64,000 bases of DNA from JBGCEZ01 sp045106735 (GTDB lineage Bacteria; Planctomycetota; Phycisphaerae; Phycisphaerales; SM1A02), in contig JBGCEZ010000005.1 in the NCBI GenBank assembly GCA_045106735.1, forward strand, positions 1 through 64,000, given 5' to 3'. Positions 9,501-17,570 of the stretch are shown piece by piece; within the stretch, counting starts at the first letter, position 1, and every line of letters starts with the position of its first letter. The translations under genes were made by a program, and so were the position numbers. The notes under the pieces were generated by a model. It was given only the letters and a program-made list of their open reading frames with translations. It searched no databases and was not told the origin of the DNA.

Positions 9501-9791
9501 GTGGCCGGGCTCGTGGCCGGAGGCATCACCAGACTCGTGGCCGGACGCATGACCGGGCTGGCCCGGCACCGCACCGCCCGCGACCTGGGTCACCGGGTCG
9601 GTGAACAGCTCCCTGGCCACGCGTTCCATCGTGCCGGGCTCAAAGTCGCCCTCGACGAAGTAGATGCGGCTGCAGGCGACGTGCTCGGGGATGGGCAGGC
9701 CGAGGCCGGCGGCAGACTCGAGCGCGGCATCGCCCTCCGGATCCGGAGCGCCGGATCGGGGGCGGACATCGATGCGGTGGACGGCGGTCAT
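6582..9791 (-). CDS. purL: phosphoribosylformylglycinamidine synthase PurL with N-terminal PurS-like domains
   Basis: A 1069-residue FGAM synthase. About 740 C-terminal residues are a small-type PurL, with conserved HNHPSAIEPYGGAATG and duplicated AIRS-like halves. The N-terminal 230 residues contain two PurS-like segments (about 1-55 and 135-195), separated by a linker of 12 tandem tetrapeptides (HESG/HEPG). Small PurL enzymes normally need a separate PurS dimer to recruit PurQ; here that module appears fused. I chose the ATG at 9791, which begins directly with the PurS-like strand, over an upstream start at 9860 that adds a Pro/Arg-rich stretch. purQ follows at 80 bp. Enzyme identity is firm; the PurS assignment rests on pattern and context. 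Confidence 0.93.
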   Translation of the reverse strand: MTAVHRIDVRPRSGAPDPEGDAALESAAGLGLPIPEHVACSRIYFVEGDFEPGTMERVARELFTDPVTQVAGGAVPGQPGHASGHESGDASGHEPGHEPGHESGRKSAHEPGHESGHEPAHESGHESAAEPTADPAAISIEVHPLPGVMDPDAEPIETAIRAMLGRDCRVQTGRRYEIRGLAPAEARTLVERSLANTVIHAVHDVPWTPDALPAGQRREMTTHDIPICDLDDAALERLSREAHLFLDLEEMHAVQAHYRAAEREPKDIELETLAQTWSEHCVHKTLKATIKFDGPVGDIGRGPDASAAAIDAGERSGHERTEDGRVVIHNLLKSTVAAATHDLMAGPVDWCLSVFVDNAGIIAFDDDHAVCFKVETHNHPSAIEPYGGAATGIGGCIRDVIGTGLAARPIAATDVFCVARPDAWRPRVDGDVQPEAEAGDDRQLVPAGCLHPARILRQVVAGVRDYGNRMGIPTLNGAVWFDDDHIGNPLVYCGCVGVMPRDRIAGDPNPGDRIIALGGRTGRDGIHGATFSSAELTDTHADEFSHAVQIGNAVTEKKVLDVIIAAREGGPGGSCLFSSITDCGAGGFSSAVGEMGEQLGAVVDLDRAPLKYDGLTPTEIWISEAQERMVLAVPAEHVDTLGRLCREHEVEICDLGVFGTPDRSLVLRHEGRELGKLDMEFLHEGYPGTMREARWSPPAAAPADEAIDAASAEPVEAEAALHALLGHPNIASKHWIIRQYDHEVQGGSVVKPLVGPAADGPSDAAVVQPVESSWRGLAIANGLATGWREDPYRMALAAIDECVRNLACVGTDTSRIAILDNFCWPNCKHPDNLGTLVRAAEGCRDAATAYGTPFISGKDSLNNQFTTEDGTTIQIPPTLLISGFGIVDDLHATQTMDAKEAGNLLVVVGTTGAAMNGSHLSMLGMAPAGTDAGLPPGVDLVEGPKRARAVSQAVSGGIARAAHDCSEGGLLLAAAEMAMAGRLGVDLDLALLPTDGDLDPLVERFAETPSRYLLEVERARLDDLDAALHGQPYAVIGAFTDTGRVRDAAAGVDASIEDLLDTWKKPLDW
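9409..9552. repeat. 12-bp tandem repeat encoding the PurL linker
   Basis: Twelve consecutive units, most close to ccggactcgtgg, with substitutions and no indels. On the minus strand they encode the tetrapeptides HESG, HEPG and variants. The length stays a multiple of three, so the purL frame is preserved. Confidence 0.9.
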
Positions 9792-10260
9792 GGCGGGCTC
9801 GGCGGCCCCGCGGGATGACCCAGCGGGGGCGGGCGGCGGCGAACGGGCGGCATGACCCACGGCCCGAAAGCCGAACGGATCGACCGCAACTCACTCCCGC
9901 GACCATCGCGGCGCCGCATCGTAGCAATGGGCCGCGCGCCGGCGGCCCGGTCGCATGGCCGGACTTCGACCGGAACGGTTCCGGCCGCGGATTGGCTGGG
10001 GCTTGGCTGCGGAATCGCTGCCGATTCGCTGCGGGTTCGCTGCCGATTCGCCGCGGGTTCGCTGCGGGTTCGCCGCGCAGTGCACAGTTCCCCGCGTCGT
10101 CGACCGCGGTTCCGCGCCACCCGAGCCGCGCATTCGACACGCGGGAGCGATTTCGCCGATCATTCTCCCGAGGCAATGGAATCCCGGGCCTCCGGACCGG
10201 GCCTTCAATTGTCGGGAGCTCTTCGAAAGGCGCAGGCGGGTGACAAGCAGCAGGACGCCA
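9792..10260. other. divergent gap between purL and the PNGase-like gene, with 12-bp repeats
   Basis: This 469-bp region separates two divergently transcribed genes and should hold both promoters. I cannot pick a clear -35/-10 pair. Its centre (about 10004-10077) is a degenerate 12-bp repeat. Open frames here look like Arg/Ala-rich shadows. Confidence 0.5.
10004..10077. repeat. 12-bp intergenic tandem repeat (TTCGCTGCGGGT type)
   Basis: About six degenerate units alternate ttcgctgcgggt, ttcgctgccgat and ttcgccgcgggt. They lie between divergent genes and encode no recognised product. Confidence 0.75.
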
Positions 10261-11511
10261 ATGCAGCGACGGACGCGGATCGGGCTGGTCCGGCGCCCCA
10301 CGTCGGTGGCCATTGCCGTGGCCACATGCCTGGCTGGCGCGTTCGCCGTCGCCCCCAGCACGGCGAAAATGGCAACGCCCGAGACGGACGCCGCGGCGAC
10401 CGCACCCGCGGTCGCACGTGCCATCGCACCTGCCGCCGCACCCGCCGCCGCGCGATCCATGGCCTCCCAGGACGCGACCCGCCTGCCCAACCGGGCCGTT
10501 CAGCGCATTCCTTTGTTCACCGACGTTGTCCTTCGTTTCGAAGAGACGGCCCCGGAACGCAAGGACGGCGACTTCATCGTGCGGTGGGAGACCCAGGTCG
10601 CCCGGCAATCGATCGAACTGCCGAATTTCGTCATGTCCGAGGACGCCGCCCGGACCCTGCTGACCACCGCCGATGGCCGAACCCCCGGCCTTCGGGCCAT
10701 CGTCAGACTGGAACCGATCCGTCGACCGGTGCCGAATGGCCCGCTCCAACTCGACCGTTGGACCCGCCTCGGCGCCCTGACGGTGGCCCCGATCGGCCCG
10801 GACGCCCTGGAAGCCAAAGAGACCGAGCTCATTCGCTTCACCACCGGCTACGGAGCCGGCGGCACCTACGAAGCCGATGTCACCGCCCTGGCCCCGCTGC
10901 TCTCGGGCCGTCGCCTGATGCGCCTTTCCGTGGCGACCTACGGAGACCACCCAGGCTGGCGGGCCAGCGCCGAACTCATCGTCGACCCCGCGGCGACCGG
11001 CCGCCGCGACCCCCTGATCGCCATGCCGTTGTTCGACGACCTGCATTACGACGCCGAGCAGATGCCCCTCCGAACCGAGGTCACGGTCCCCGCCGGAGCC
11101 AGCAGCCCTCGCATCCGCATCGTGACCAGCGGCCACTCGACCGATGGCACCGGGGCCAATGAGTTCGCCACCGCCACGCACATCCTCCGGGTGGACGGGC
11201 GTGAAGTGGCCCGATGGCGGCCCTGGCGCGATGGCGACCCTTCGCTGCGCGAACGCAACCCTTGGGCCGGCACGCTCGTGGTCAACGGCAAGACCCTCCG
11301 GGCCAGCGATCTGGACCGGTCGGGCTGGGCCCCAGGCGCGGCCGTCGAGCCGATGATCATCCCGCTTCCGGAACTGACCCCCGGACTGCACCGCATCGAC
11401 CTGCGAATCCTCGGCATCCGCAAGGCCGAGCCGGACTCGACCGGCCACGGCTACTTCGCGGTGACCGCCACGTTGCTGGCCGACAAACAATGGTCCGGCG
11501 ACGACGAATGA
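10261..11511 (+). CDS. secreted protein with PNGase F C-terminal-like domain
   Basis: A 416-residue protein. Residues 1-35 are a signal peptide, followed by an Ala-rich linker. The middle is beta-rich. The last 150 residues match the peptide-N-glycosidase F C-terminal fold: ...TSGHSTDG...EF..., a VDGREVARWRPW strand pattern, WAGT, the DLDRSGWAPG loop (DRAGWCPG-like) and a closing STGHGYFAVTATLL strand. PNGase F cysteines are replaced here (WAPG in place of WCPG). The enzyme class removes N-glycans from glycoproteins; activity here is unproven because both domains must be intact. The ATG at 10261 is chosen because it opens a signal peptide; an upstream in-frame start at 9955 would only add repeat-coded residues. 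Confidence 0.72.
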   Translation: MQRRTRIGLVRRPTSVAIAVATCLAGAFAVAPSTAKMATPETDAAATAPAVARAIAPAAAPAAARSMASQDATRLPNRAVQRIPLFTDVVLRFEETAPERKDGDFIVRWETQVARQSIELPNFVMSEDAARTLLTTADGRTPGLRAIVRLEPIRRPVPNGPLQLDRWTRLGALTVAPIGPDALEAKETELIRFTTGYGAGGTYEADVTALAPLLSGRRLMRLSVATYGDHPGWRASAELIVDPAATGRRDPLIAMPLFDDLHYDAEQMPLRTEVTVPAGASSPRIRIVTSGHSTDGTGANEFATATHILRVDGREVARWRPWRDGDPSLRERNPWAGTLVVNGKTLRASDLDRSGWAPGAAVEPMIIPLPELTPGLHRIDLRILGIRKAEPDSTGHGYFAVTATLLADKQWSGDDE

Positions 11512-11894
11512 CGGCCAATGTCGGCCAATGTCGGGCAATTGGTCGACGATTGAGAAGCCAATGAAGGCCGATTGACGGCCGAATGAACGTCCTTCGGCCA
11601 GAGACGCTCGGATCATGGGTGGGCTGGATCCGGGACGACGCCGCGAATCAGGCCTCCGCCGCGCCCCAAGCGGCCGGCAGTTCTTCGATCGGATCGCCTT
11701 TCTTGGGCCCGTGAGGCAGGATCGCCGCCAGGCCGAGGTGGCGTCCCCGCCGTGCATCCACCGGCTGTCCACCGCGAGCGCCCGCCGGCACGGACCTCCG
11801 GAATCCGCGAACCTGAGGTTCCTGGGGCAGTTGTCACCCCCCCGGGGCCCTGCTACATTGCTCGGCTCGGAATTTCCGCCCGGAAGGATGTCGC
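11512..11894. other. gap upstream of rpsL containing its promoter and leader
   Basis: 383 bp without a gene. The first 80 bp contain several cggccaatg-like short repeats. The last 65 bp hold the rpsL promoter and ribosome-binding site. I see nothing else. Confidence 0.6.
11831..11859 (+). promoter_or_regulatory. sigma70-type promoter of rpsL
   Basis: TTGTCA (11831-11836) and TACATT (11854-11859) are separated by exactly 17 bp. The expected start near 11866 gives a leader of about 29 nt with ggaagga just before the ATG at 11895. This is the best promoter match in the window. Confidence 0.72.
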
Positions 11895-12266
11895 ATGCCG
11901 ACTGTCAATCAGCTCGTCCGCAAGCCGCGGCGCACCCCCCCCGTCAAGTCGAAGGTCCGTGACCTCGACGCGTGTCCCCAACGACGTGGTGTGTGCCTGC
12001 AGGTTCGAACCGTGACCCCCAAGAAGCCGAACTCCGCGCTTCGGAAGGTTGCCCGTGTTCGCCTGTCGAACGGCAAGGAAGTCACCGCCTACATCGGCGG
12101 CGAAGGCCACAACCTCCAGGAGCACTCCATCGTGCTCGTGCGTGGCGGCCGCGTCCGTGACCTTCCTGGTGTGCGGTACCACGTGGTCCGCGGCTCGCTC
12201 GACACGCTTGGCGTGGACGGCCGTCGCAAGGGTCGCTCGAAGTACGGCGCCAAGAAGCCCAAGTGA
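11895..12266 (+). CDS. rpsL: 30S ribosomal protein S12
   Basis: A 123-residue S12 of normal length, aligning end to end with bacterial S12. It sits near the decoding centre of the 30S subunit. The conserved TPKKPNSALRK and GGRVRDLPGVRYH loops are present. The Lys in TPKKPN and the Lys/Pro positions linked to streptomycin response look wild type. ggaagga lies upstream of the ATG, and a good sigma70-like promoter precedes it. rpsG follows 185 bp downstream, the str-operon order. Confidence 0.99.
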   Translation: MPTVNQLVRKPRRTPPVKSKVRDLDACPQRRGVCLQVRTVTPKKPNSALRKVARVRLSNGKEVTAYIGGEGHNLQEHSIVLVRGGRVRDLPGVRYHVVRGSLDTLGVDGRRKGRSKYGAKKPK

Positions 12267-12451
12267 CGAACGCCCGTCGGCGCTCGCCGGCGGACCTTCG
12301 CCCAGAATCAATCCGAATGGACGCGCGGCCGAACGTCGGCCCGCGTCCCTCGGCATGTAATCGCGACGAACACGTTCCGCCCATGACCACGGGCACGTCG
12401 CGGTGAACCGGGAACGGCCCTTGGCCGAACCCCCAGCCGGAGGAACGACCC

Positions 12452-12946
12452 ATGGCCGGTCGCATCACCAAGTCCGAACAGCAGCTCCGTCCCGATCCGC
12501 GGCACGGGGACAAGGTCCTGTCCAAGTTCATCAACTGCGTCATGCAGGATGGCAAGAAGTCGACCGCCCAGGCGATCGTCTACGACGCGCTGGACAAGAT
12601 CCAGATGCGAATCGACCGCGACAAGCCCGAGGGCTTCCCGCCCACGGCGATCGAGGCCTTCCACCTCGCCCTGGACAACGTTCGCCCGAACGTCGAAGTC
12701 CGCTCCAAGCGAATCGGTGGTGCGAACTACCAGGTGCCGATGCAGGTGAACCAGCGTCGTCGCCAAAGCCTGGCCTTCCGCTGGATCATCAGCGCGGCCC
12801 GCAGCGAGAGCGGCAAGCCCATGGCCGAGCGTCTGGGCCGCGAGCTCTACGACGCCGCTCGCCGCGAAGGCAAGGCCGTCAACACCCGCGAGCAGACGCA
12901 CCGCATGGCCGAGGCCAACAAGGCCTTCGCCCACTTCGCGTTCTGA
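12452..12946 (+). CDS. rpsG: 30S ribosomal protein S7
   Basis: A 164-residue S7, the primary 16S rRNA 3'-domain assembly protein. It has the expected GGANYQVPMQV and RRRQSLAFRWII segments, and a short N-terminal extension compared with Escherichia coli. AGGA lies upstream of the ATG. A clear intrinsic terminator follows 86 bp after the stop, so the usual fusA and tuf are not part of this unit. Confidence 0.99.
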   Translation: MAGRITKSEQQLRPDPRHGDKVLSKFINCVMQDGKKSTAQAIVYDALDKIQMRIDRDKPEGFPPTAIEAFHLALDNVRPNVEVRSKRIGGANYQVPMQVNQRRRQSLAFRWIISAARSESGKPMAERLGRELYDAARREGKAVNTREQTHRMAEANKAFAHFAF

Positions 12947-13032
12947 TCCATTCGAGCTGGCCCGCGCGGCCGGCCAGGATCACTCGCGGCAGACCGCCGC
13001 GAGCTGGACGACGCTGAACTGAATGCCGACGA

Positions 13033-13064
13033 ACAGGGCAGGCCACACGGTCTGCCCTGTTTTC
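13033..13064 (+). terminator. intrinsic terminator after rpsG
   Basis: A 12-bp stem with a single G-U pair (acagggcaggcc with ggtctgccctgt) and an acac loop is followed directly by TTTTC. This is a textbook rho-independent terminator for the rpsL-rpsG unit. Confidence 0.88.
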
Positions 13065-13152
13065 ATTGGGCCGGCTTTCGTATGGTCGGCGTTGGGCGAA
13101 TCCGCTCTCGCGGGGCATCGCGATCTATCGTGGCCGCGCCCGAGGTTCTTCC

Positions 13153-13473
13153 GTGATTCAAGACCAGACCGAGCTCCTGCACGCGATTCCGCCCGACCAC
13201 GAACTGGCCGATGGCACCTGCGCCGCCTGCGGACAGAGTCTCCGGGGACTGACCCGGCGAAGCCGCTGCCCGGAATGCGGCGAGCGTGTTGAAGATTCAC
13301 TGCGCACGCACCTGCTCGACCCGTCGGACGTTGCCTGGGCCAAACGACGCCGCGAACGTCGGAGCTTCCGCCCACTCCGAATCATCATCGCGATCTGCCT
13401 GCTCCTCGGCCTTGCCTTGATCCTCATGACGTGTGCCGGGGGGCCCGCGGCGCCCCCCGCCGCTGGCTCTTGA
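13153..13473 (+). CDS. small zinc-ribbon protein with C-terminal membrane segment
   Basis: A 106-residue protein with an N-terminal zinc ribbon, CAACGQSLRGLTRRSRCPECG (about residues 17-40), and one hydrophobic helix near the C-terminus (IIIAICLLLGLALILM), ending in a Pro/Ala tail. The C-x2-C...LRGL...CPECG signature recurs in planctomycete membrane proteins of unknown role. I chose the GTG at 13153, which has gagg upstream; earlier in-frame TTG codons lie inside the rpsG terminator. Probably anchored with the ribbon in the cytoplasm. No function can be assigned. Confidence 0.68.
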   Translation: MIQDQTELLHAIPPDHELADGTCAACGQSLRGLTRRSRCPECGERVEDSLRTHLLDPSDVAWAKRRRERRSFRPLRIIIAICLLLGLALILMTCAGGPAAPPAAGS

Positions 13474-13533
13474 ACCCTCCCCCACCGCGCGACTCGCCCC
13501 ACGCGCCACGAACCTTCTGCTCGCCCTCCCACC

Positions 13534-14733
13534 ATGACCGACGATCACACCAACTTCGCGTCGAACGCGCGCTACCACCGGCAGATGCTGCTGCCGGGCA
13601 TCGGCGCCGACGGGCAAGCCCGCATCTCGGCCGCCCGCGTGCTGGTCATGGGATGCGGCGCCCTCGGCTGCGCCCTCATCGACCACCTCGCCCGCGCCGG
13701 CATCGGGTCGCTGGTGCTGGTCGATCGAGACATCGTCGAACTGACGAACCTGCAGCGGCAGATGCTGTACACCGAGGCCGATGTCGGGAGCGCGACGCCC
13801 AAAGCCCACGCCGCGGCGGCGGCCGTCGCCCGCATCAATCGCAACGTGGAGTGCACGCCCCACGCGACGGACTTTCGCGCGGCCAACGCCCAGGCCCTGG
13901 CCAGCGGGTGCGATGTGATCGTCGACGGCCTGGATTCGTTCGAGACCCGCTACCTGCTCAATGACCTGTCCGTGCACACCGGGACGCCGTACATCTACGG
14001 CGGCGCGGTCGGGACCTCGGGCATGAGCCTGCCGCTGTTGCCGGCCGAGGCCGACGGCCCGTGCTTGCGCTGCCTGTTCGACGAGCCGCCCGCCGCCGGC
14101 ACCACCGCCACGTGCGATACCGCCGGAGTCCTGGGCCCGGTGATCGCGATGGTGGCAGCACGCCAAGCCGCCGAGACGATCAAGCTGCTGGCCGCCGGCC
14201 CGGAGGCCGTGGATCGGCGGCTGACGACGGTCGACGTCTGGTCCGGCCGGCACCACGCGGCCGACGTGACCGGGGCCCGGCGGGCGGATTGCCCAACGTG
14301 TGGCCAGCGCGATTTCGCGTGGCTGGAAGGCCGCCGCGGGGTGACGGCGGCCAAACTGTGCGGCCGCGGCGCGGTCCAGATCGACGGCGGGGGCGGAACC
14401 GGGGGCCGAACCGAGGGCCGAACCGGGGGCAAAACCGGGGGCCAAACTGGGAACGAAACCAGCGACGGCACGGCGACCGAGGCGGCGGCGGCGGCTGCGG
14501 CCGTCGGCGGCACCGCGGGCACCTCGACCCTCGCCGACATCGCGGCCCGCCTGGCCGCCCACGGCGACTTCGTCGAGAACGAGTGGCTGGTGCGCGGGCG
14601 ACTGCGTGATGTGCGCAGCCGACGGGGCGAACCCATCGATCTCACGATCTTCGCCGACGGCCGGACGCTGGTGCACGGGACGGACGATCCCGTCGAAGCT
14701 CGGGCGATCCACGCCCGATATGTCGGCCACTGA
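13534..14733 (+). CDS. ThiF/MoeB-type adenylyltransferase (E1-like)
   Basis: A 399-residue E1-like enzyme that adenylates the C-terminal glycine of a sulfur-carrier or ubiquitin-like protein (ThiS/MoaD type). The first 250 residues carry the nucleotide-binding GCGALGC, the D(R)DIVELTNLQRQ arginine-finger region, the Asp switch in DGLDSFETR, and zinc-binding pairs CLRC and CPTC. After the second zinc pair comes a 24-residue linker of repeated GGxT units, then a 70-residue C-terminal domain. That domain is too short and lacks the Cys of the rhodanese found in MoeB/MOCS3. The partner carrier is not in the window. No Shine-Dalgarno precedes the ATG. Confidence 0.85.
   Translation: MTDDHTNFASNARYHRQMLLPGIGADGQARISAARVLVMGCGALGCALIDHLARAGIGSLVLVDRDIVELTNLQRQMLYTEADVGSATPKAHAAAAAVARINRNVECTPHATDFRAANAQALASGCDVIVDGLDSFETRYLLNDLSVHTGTPYIYGGAVGTSGMSLPLLPAEADGPCLRCLFDEPPAAGTTATCDTAGVLGPVIAMVAARQAAETIKLLAAGPEAVDRRLTTVDVWSGRHHAADVTGARRADCPTCGQRDFAWLEGRRGVTAAKLCGRGAVQIDGGGGTGGRTEGRTGGKTGGQTGNETSDGTATEAAAAAAAVGGTAGTSTLADIAARLAAHGDFVENEWLVRGRLRDVRSRRGEPIDLTIFADGRTLVHGTDDPVEARAIHARYVGH
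14389..14460. repeat. 12-bp tandem repeat encoding the ThiF-family linker
   Basis: Six units near gggggccgaacc encode GGGT, GGRT, EGRT, GGKT, GGQT and GNET. The reading frame is kept. Confidence 0.9.
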
Positions 14734-14815
14734 GCCAATGTGCGGCCCCCTGGCCGTCACAACGATGGCTTCGGCCCGCCACTCGGGAGCGCGACCACCC
14801 GCCGCCGCGACTTTC

Positions 14816-14880
14816 CATCGGTCGCCATCGGTCGCCATCGGTCGCCGCCGGTCGCCGCCGGTCGCCGCCGGTCGCGGTCA
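14816..14880. repeat. 10-bp tandem repeat (CGGTCGCCAT/CGGTCGCCGC)
   Basis: Five near-perfect 10-bp units with partial flanking copies lie in the 290-bp gap before the first large LTPxQ gene. The unit is not a multiple of three, consistent with a non-coding location. Confidence 0.88.
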
Positions 14881-15023
14881 ACCCGCCCCGGTTTCCGCCA
14901 CCCGCAGCCCGCCGCCGGGCCACCGGTTGACCTCAGTTGGAACGCCCCTGGTCTCGGACCGCCTGCATTCCATACGCTGAGGGCAGAGAACGCCCCGCGA
15001 TCCGCTACCTGGAGCAAGCCCCG

Positions 15024-17570
15024 ATGACCGTCCACGCCGCGTCGTCCGTCGCCATCCGATCCTGCCGGCCCCTCGGCCATTTCGGCCAACTCGGGTCCCT
15101 CGGCCATCTCCGCCGGATCGCGATCCTGCTCCTTGCCCTGTTCGCCGCCGCCCCCGTGGCCCAGGCCCAGTCGTCGCGCGACCTCTTTGCCCCGCCGATG
15201 ACCGGACGCGACGTCGATGCCCTCGCGCTGCGGCTCGAACTCACGCCCTCGCAGCGGGTGGCCCTTGACCCGCCGCACGAGCGTTACCTGGCCCAGTACG
15301 CCACGCTCCAAGAGAAGGAACTTGAGCCCTTCATCACGCGGAACCTGCGTTCGTGGCGCCGCTTCATCTTCAACCCCGACCCGAAGATGGCCAAAGACAT
15401 CCTGCGCGAGTTCGATCGCTTCTCGAACCGCATCGCGATCATGGACGAGCAGTTCTTGTCCGAGATCGACGCCGTTCTTTCCGATGACCAACGCGCCCGC
15501 ATGCCGCGCATCCGCAGCCGCCGCGCCCTCGACCGGGCCAACTCCGGCCTGCTGCTGGCCCTGCGCGAAGCCGGCGGCGCCGGCATCGACGTCGCCAGGC
15601 TGACCGAAGCCGTCGCCATGTCCGACGAAGACCGCGCGATCCTCGCCCCGCGCCTCCAGCCGTACGAATTGCAGCTCGCCCAAACCCGCGACCGGCTCAA
15701 GAACCGCGCGGAGACCACGATCCTGGAACTCGTGGAGATCGCCTCGGAGATGCTCCGCGACGCACTCGCCGGCAACGTCCCGGCCGACGGCACCGTCTGG
15801 GAATCCATGGAGGGCGTCTTCCTTGAGAAGATCGAGCCCGTCGCCCGCTCGGTCCGCGACCTGTCGTCGTTCAACCGCCGCTCGCTGAACGAGTGGCGTG
15901 GGATCGTCAGCGAACCCACCGCCGATCGGCTGGCCATTGCCTTCTGGAGCCGCGGGTACCGCGAGGCCTCGCGGCCCGTCGAGTCCGCCCTCGGCCAGTA
16001 CGACCGCGCCCTCCGCCTGCCCGGCGTGAGCGAGTCGGAACGCCAGCAGATCAGTGCGTGGCGGGCATCGGTCCGCCTGGACCTGATGCAGCAGGCCGAT
16101 CAGCTCATCGGCCGCATCGACGAAGCCCAGACCGACCCCGAGCAGATCACTGCCCGCGGCGAAACCACGCGCATGGCTGAGCGATCCGACGCCGAACGCG
16201 AACGGCTCGAGGCCGCTTCCGCGACGGCGGTCGAGCAGCTCCACGCCCTGCTGGGACCCGAACGCACCGAACGATTGGATGCCCGCCCCGAGAACGGCGG
16301 TCCGGCCGAGGCCGAAACCACCGGCACCGTGGCCGTCGCCCGTCGCCTGCCCTCGCTGCTTCGCACGCAGCCGGAAGTCGCCTCGCTGCAGATCACCGAT
16401 CCGACGTTCGCCCCCGCGGCCGACTTCGTCCCCGGGATGATCGAACCCGAGGAGTTGGCCTGGTACGCAACGATCTTGAACCTCGGCGAAGACCAACGTG
16501 CGGTGGCCGAAGCGCTGCACATGGACTACGCCGACGAGTTCAGCACGTTCGTGACCGACGAGGTCGAGCCGTACATCGCTCTGCGGAGCGAAGGCACGTT
16601 CCAACCGAACGACGATGCGGCCGCGGAAGCCGAACGGGTCGCGGCCCTCCAGCAGATTCCCGTCCGGCGAGCGGAACTCACAACCGAAGTCGAGGCGATG
16701 GACGCAATATTCCTGGGGATGCTCAGCGACCTGGTCGTCAACCCGAACGATCCGGCGCAGGTCGACGCGATGGCCCGCGTGCAGCAGGCCCGCCAGCGCG
16801 TCCGGTTGTCCCGCGGTTCGTCGGCGGAACTCGCGGGCGGCGCCGGCGAGTTCATGGGCCGCATGGATCCCGCGGGCGGCAGCGAAGAACTGATCGATCT
16901 CAGCCGCATGGTCTTCGAGATGCAGGAGCCGTCGATCGCGTCGGTCACCGATCCGATTCTGCGGTCGTACGAGGCGGGCTTGACCGAGTCGCTCCGCCGC
17001 CGGCACGCCGCCTGGGTCGACATGGACTCCCTGATGGCCCAAATGGCCGTGAGCTCGGCCGAAGGTGGCGAGTTCTGGTCGGGCATCCAGCCGGCCCGCA
17101 GCGCGATCCGGGCGGCCCGCTCCGCCCTCGTCGACCTCAACCGCGCCACCCTCGAGCAGATCGCCGCGACGATCGGCACGCCCCTCGGCGAGGAGATGCA
17201 GAGCCGGTACAAGCGCATGGCGTACGCTCGGGCCTACCGGGATCGCAATGGCGCCGAACCGTCCCTGATGGCCGCGATGGAACTCGACTCGATGGACGAC
17301 GGCCGCCGCATCCAGATCGGACGGCTGCTGGCCGAGTATCGCCCCGAGTACCGCCGCCTGAGCGACGCGATCGTCGAGCTGCGCCGGGCCGAGGCCGACG
17401 AGCGCGGCGACTGGCAGGATCGCTGGCAGCGAAGCATCCAGCGGCGCGTCCGCCAGGAGCAACTCGAGTTCGAGCGGGATGAATTCAGCAGCCGAACCCT
17501 CCGCCGCCTGCGGGTCGCCCTGTCGGACGAGGAGGCCTTCGCCGTCGGATTCCGCGTCGATCAGCGCTGA
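15024..17570 (+). CDS. large secreted alpha-helical protein with LTPxQ motif (tandem paralogue 1)
   Basis: An 848-residue protein of unknown function. A signal peptide ends with VAQAQS near residue 50, after a long basic start. The mature protein is almost entirely helical, rich in Glu, Arg and Ala, with little Cys. Near the mature N-terminus is LTPSQRVALDPPHERYLAQY; the LTPxQ pattern recalls the LTxxQ motif of Spy/CpxP periplasmic chaperones, but those are about 160 residues. It shares the opening motif, an internal PYExxL segment and the closing ARLLAEYR-like and FERxEFSxR segments with the next gene, so the two arose by duplication. ggag precedes the ATG. Extracytoplasmic location is inferred. 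Confidence 0.75.
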   Translation: MTVHAASSVAIRSCRPLGHFGQLGSLGHLRRIAILLLALFAAAPVAQAQSSRDLFAPPMTGRDVDALALRLELTPSQRVALDPPHERYLAQYATLQEKELEPFITRNLRSWRRFIFNPDPKMAKDILREFDRFSNRIAIMDEQFLSEIDAVLSDDQRARMPRIRSRRALDRANSGLLLALREAGGAGIDVARLTEAVAMSDEDRAILAPRLQPYELQLAQTRDRLKNRAETTILELVEIASEMLRDALAGNVPADGTVWESMEGVFLEKIEPVARSVRDLSSFNRRSLNEWRGIVSEPTADRLAIAFWSRGYREASRPVESALGQYDRALRLPGVSESERQQISAWRASVRLDLMQQADQLIGRIDEAQTDPEQITARGETTRMAERSDAERERLEAASATAVEQLHALLGPERTERLDARPENGGPAEAETTGTVAVARRLPSLLRTQPEVASLQITDPTFAPAADFVPGMIEPEELAWYATILNLGEDQRAVAEALHMDYADEFSTFVTDEVEPYIALRSEGTFQPNDDAAAEAERVAALQQIPVRRAELTTEVEAMDAIFLGMLSDLVVNPNDPAQVDAMARVQQARQRVRLSRGSSAELAGGAGEFMGRMDPAGGSEELIDLSRMVFEMQEPSIASVTDPILRSYEAGLTESLRRRHAAWVDMDSLMAQMAVSSAEGGEFWSGIQPARSAIRAARSALVDLNRATLEQIAATIGTPLGEEMQSRYKRMAYARAYRDRNGAEPSLMAAMELDSMDDGRRIQIGRLLAEYRPEYRRLSDAIVELRRAEADERGDWQDRWQRSIQRRVRQEQLEFERDEFSSRTLRRLRVALSDEEAFAVGFRVDQR

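Noticed and set aside
9409..9552. Regular 12-bp repeats as a CRISPR-like array
   Set aside because: Units are directly adjacent, with no spacers, and they encode an in-frame tetrapeptide linker.
6705..9818. A 1037-codon open frame antisense to purL
   Set aside because: Long antisense frames are expected in GC-rich genes; the product is Arg/Val/Gly-rich without motifs, while the minus strand clearly codes PurL.
12001..12016. ggttcgaacc-like sequence resembling a tRNA T-loop
   Set aside because: It lies inside rpsL and there is no surrounding cloverleaf; no tRNA was found in the window.
13066..13152. Earlier TTG starts for the zinc-ribbon gene after rpsG
   Set aside because: They lie in the T-tract and just downstream of the rpsG terminator; the GTG at 13153 has a ribosome-binding site.
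14757..17462. A 901-codon open frame antisense to the first large LTPxQ protein
   Set aside because: Composition is typical of a shadow frame; the sense strand has a signal peptide, ribosome-binding site and a paralogue.
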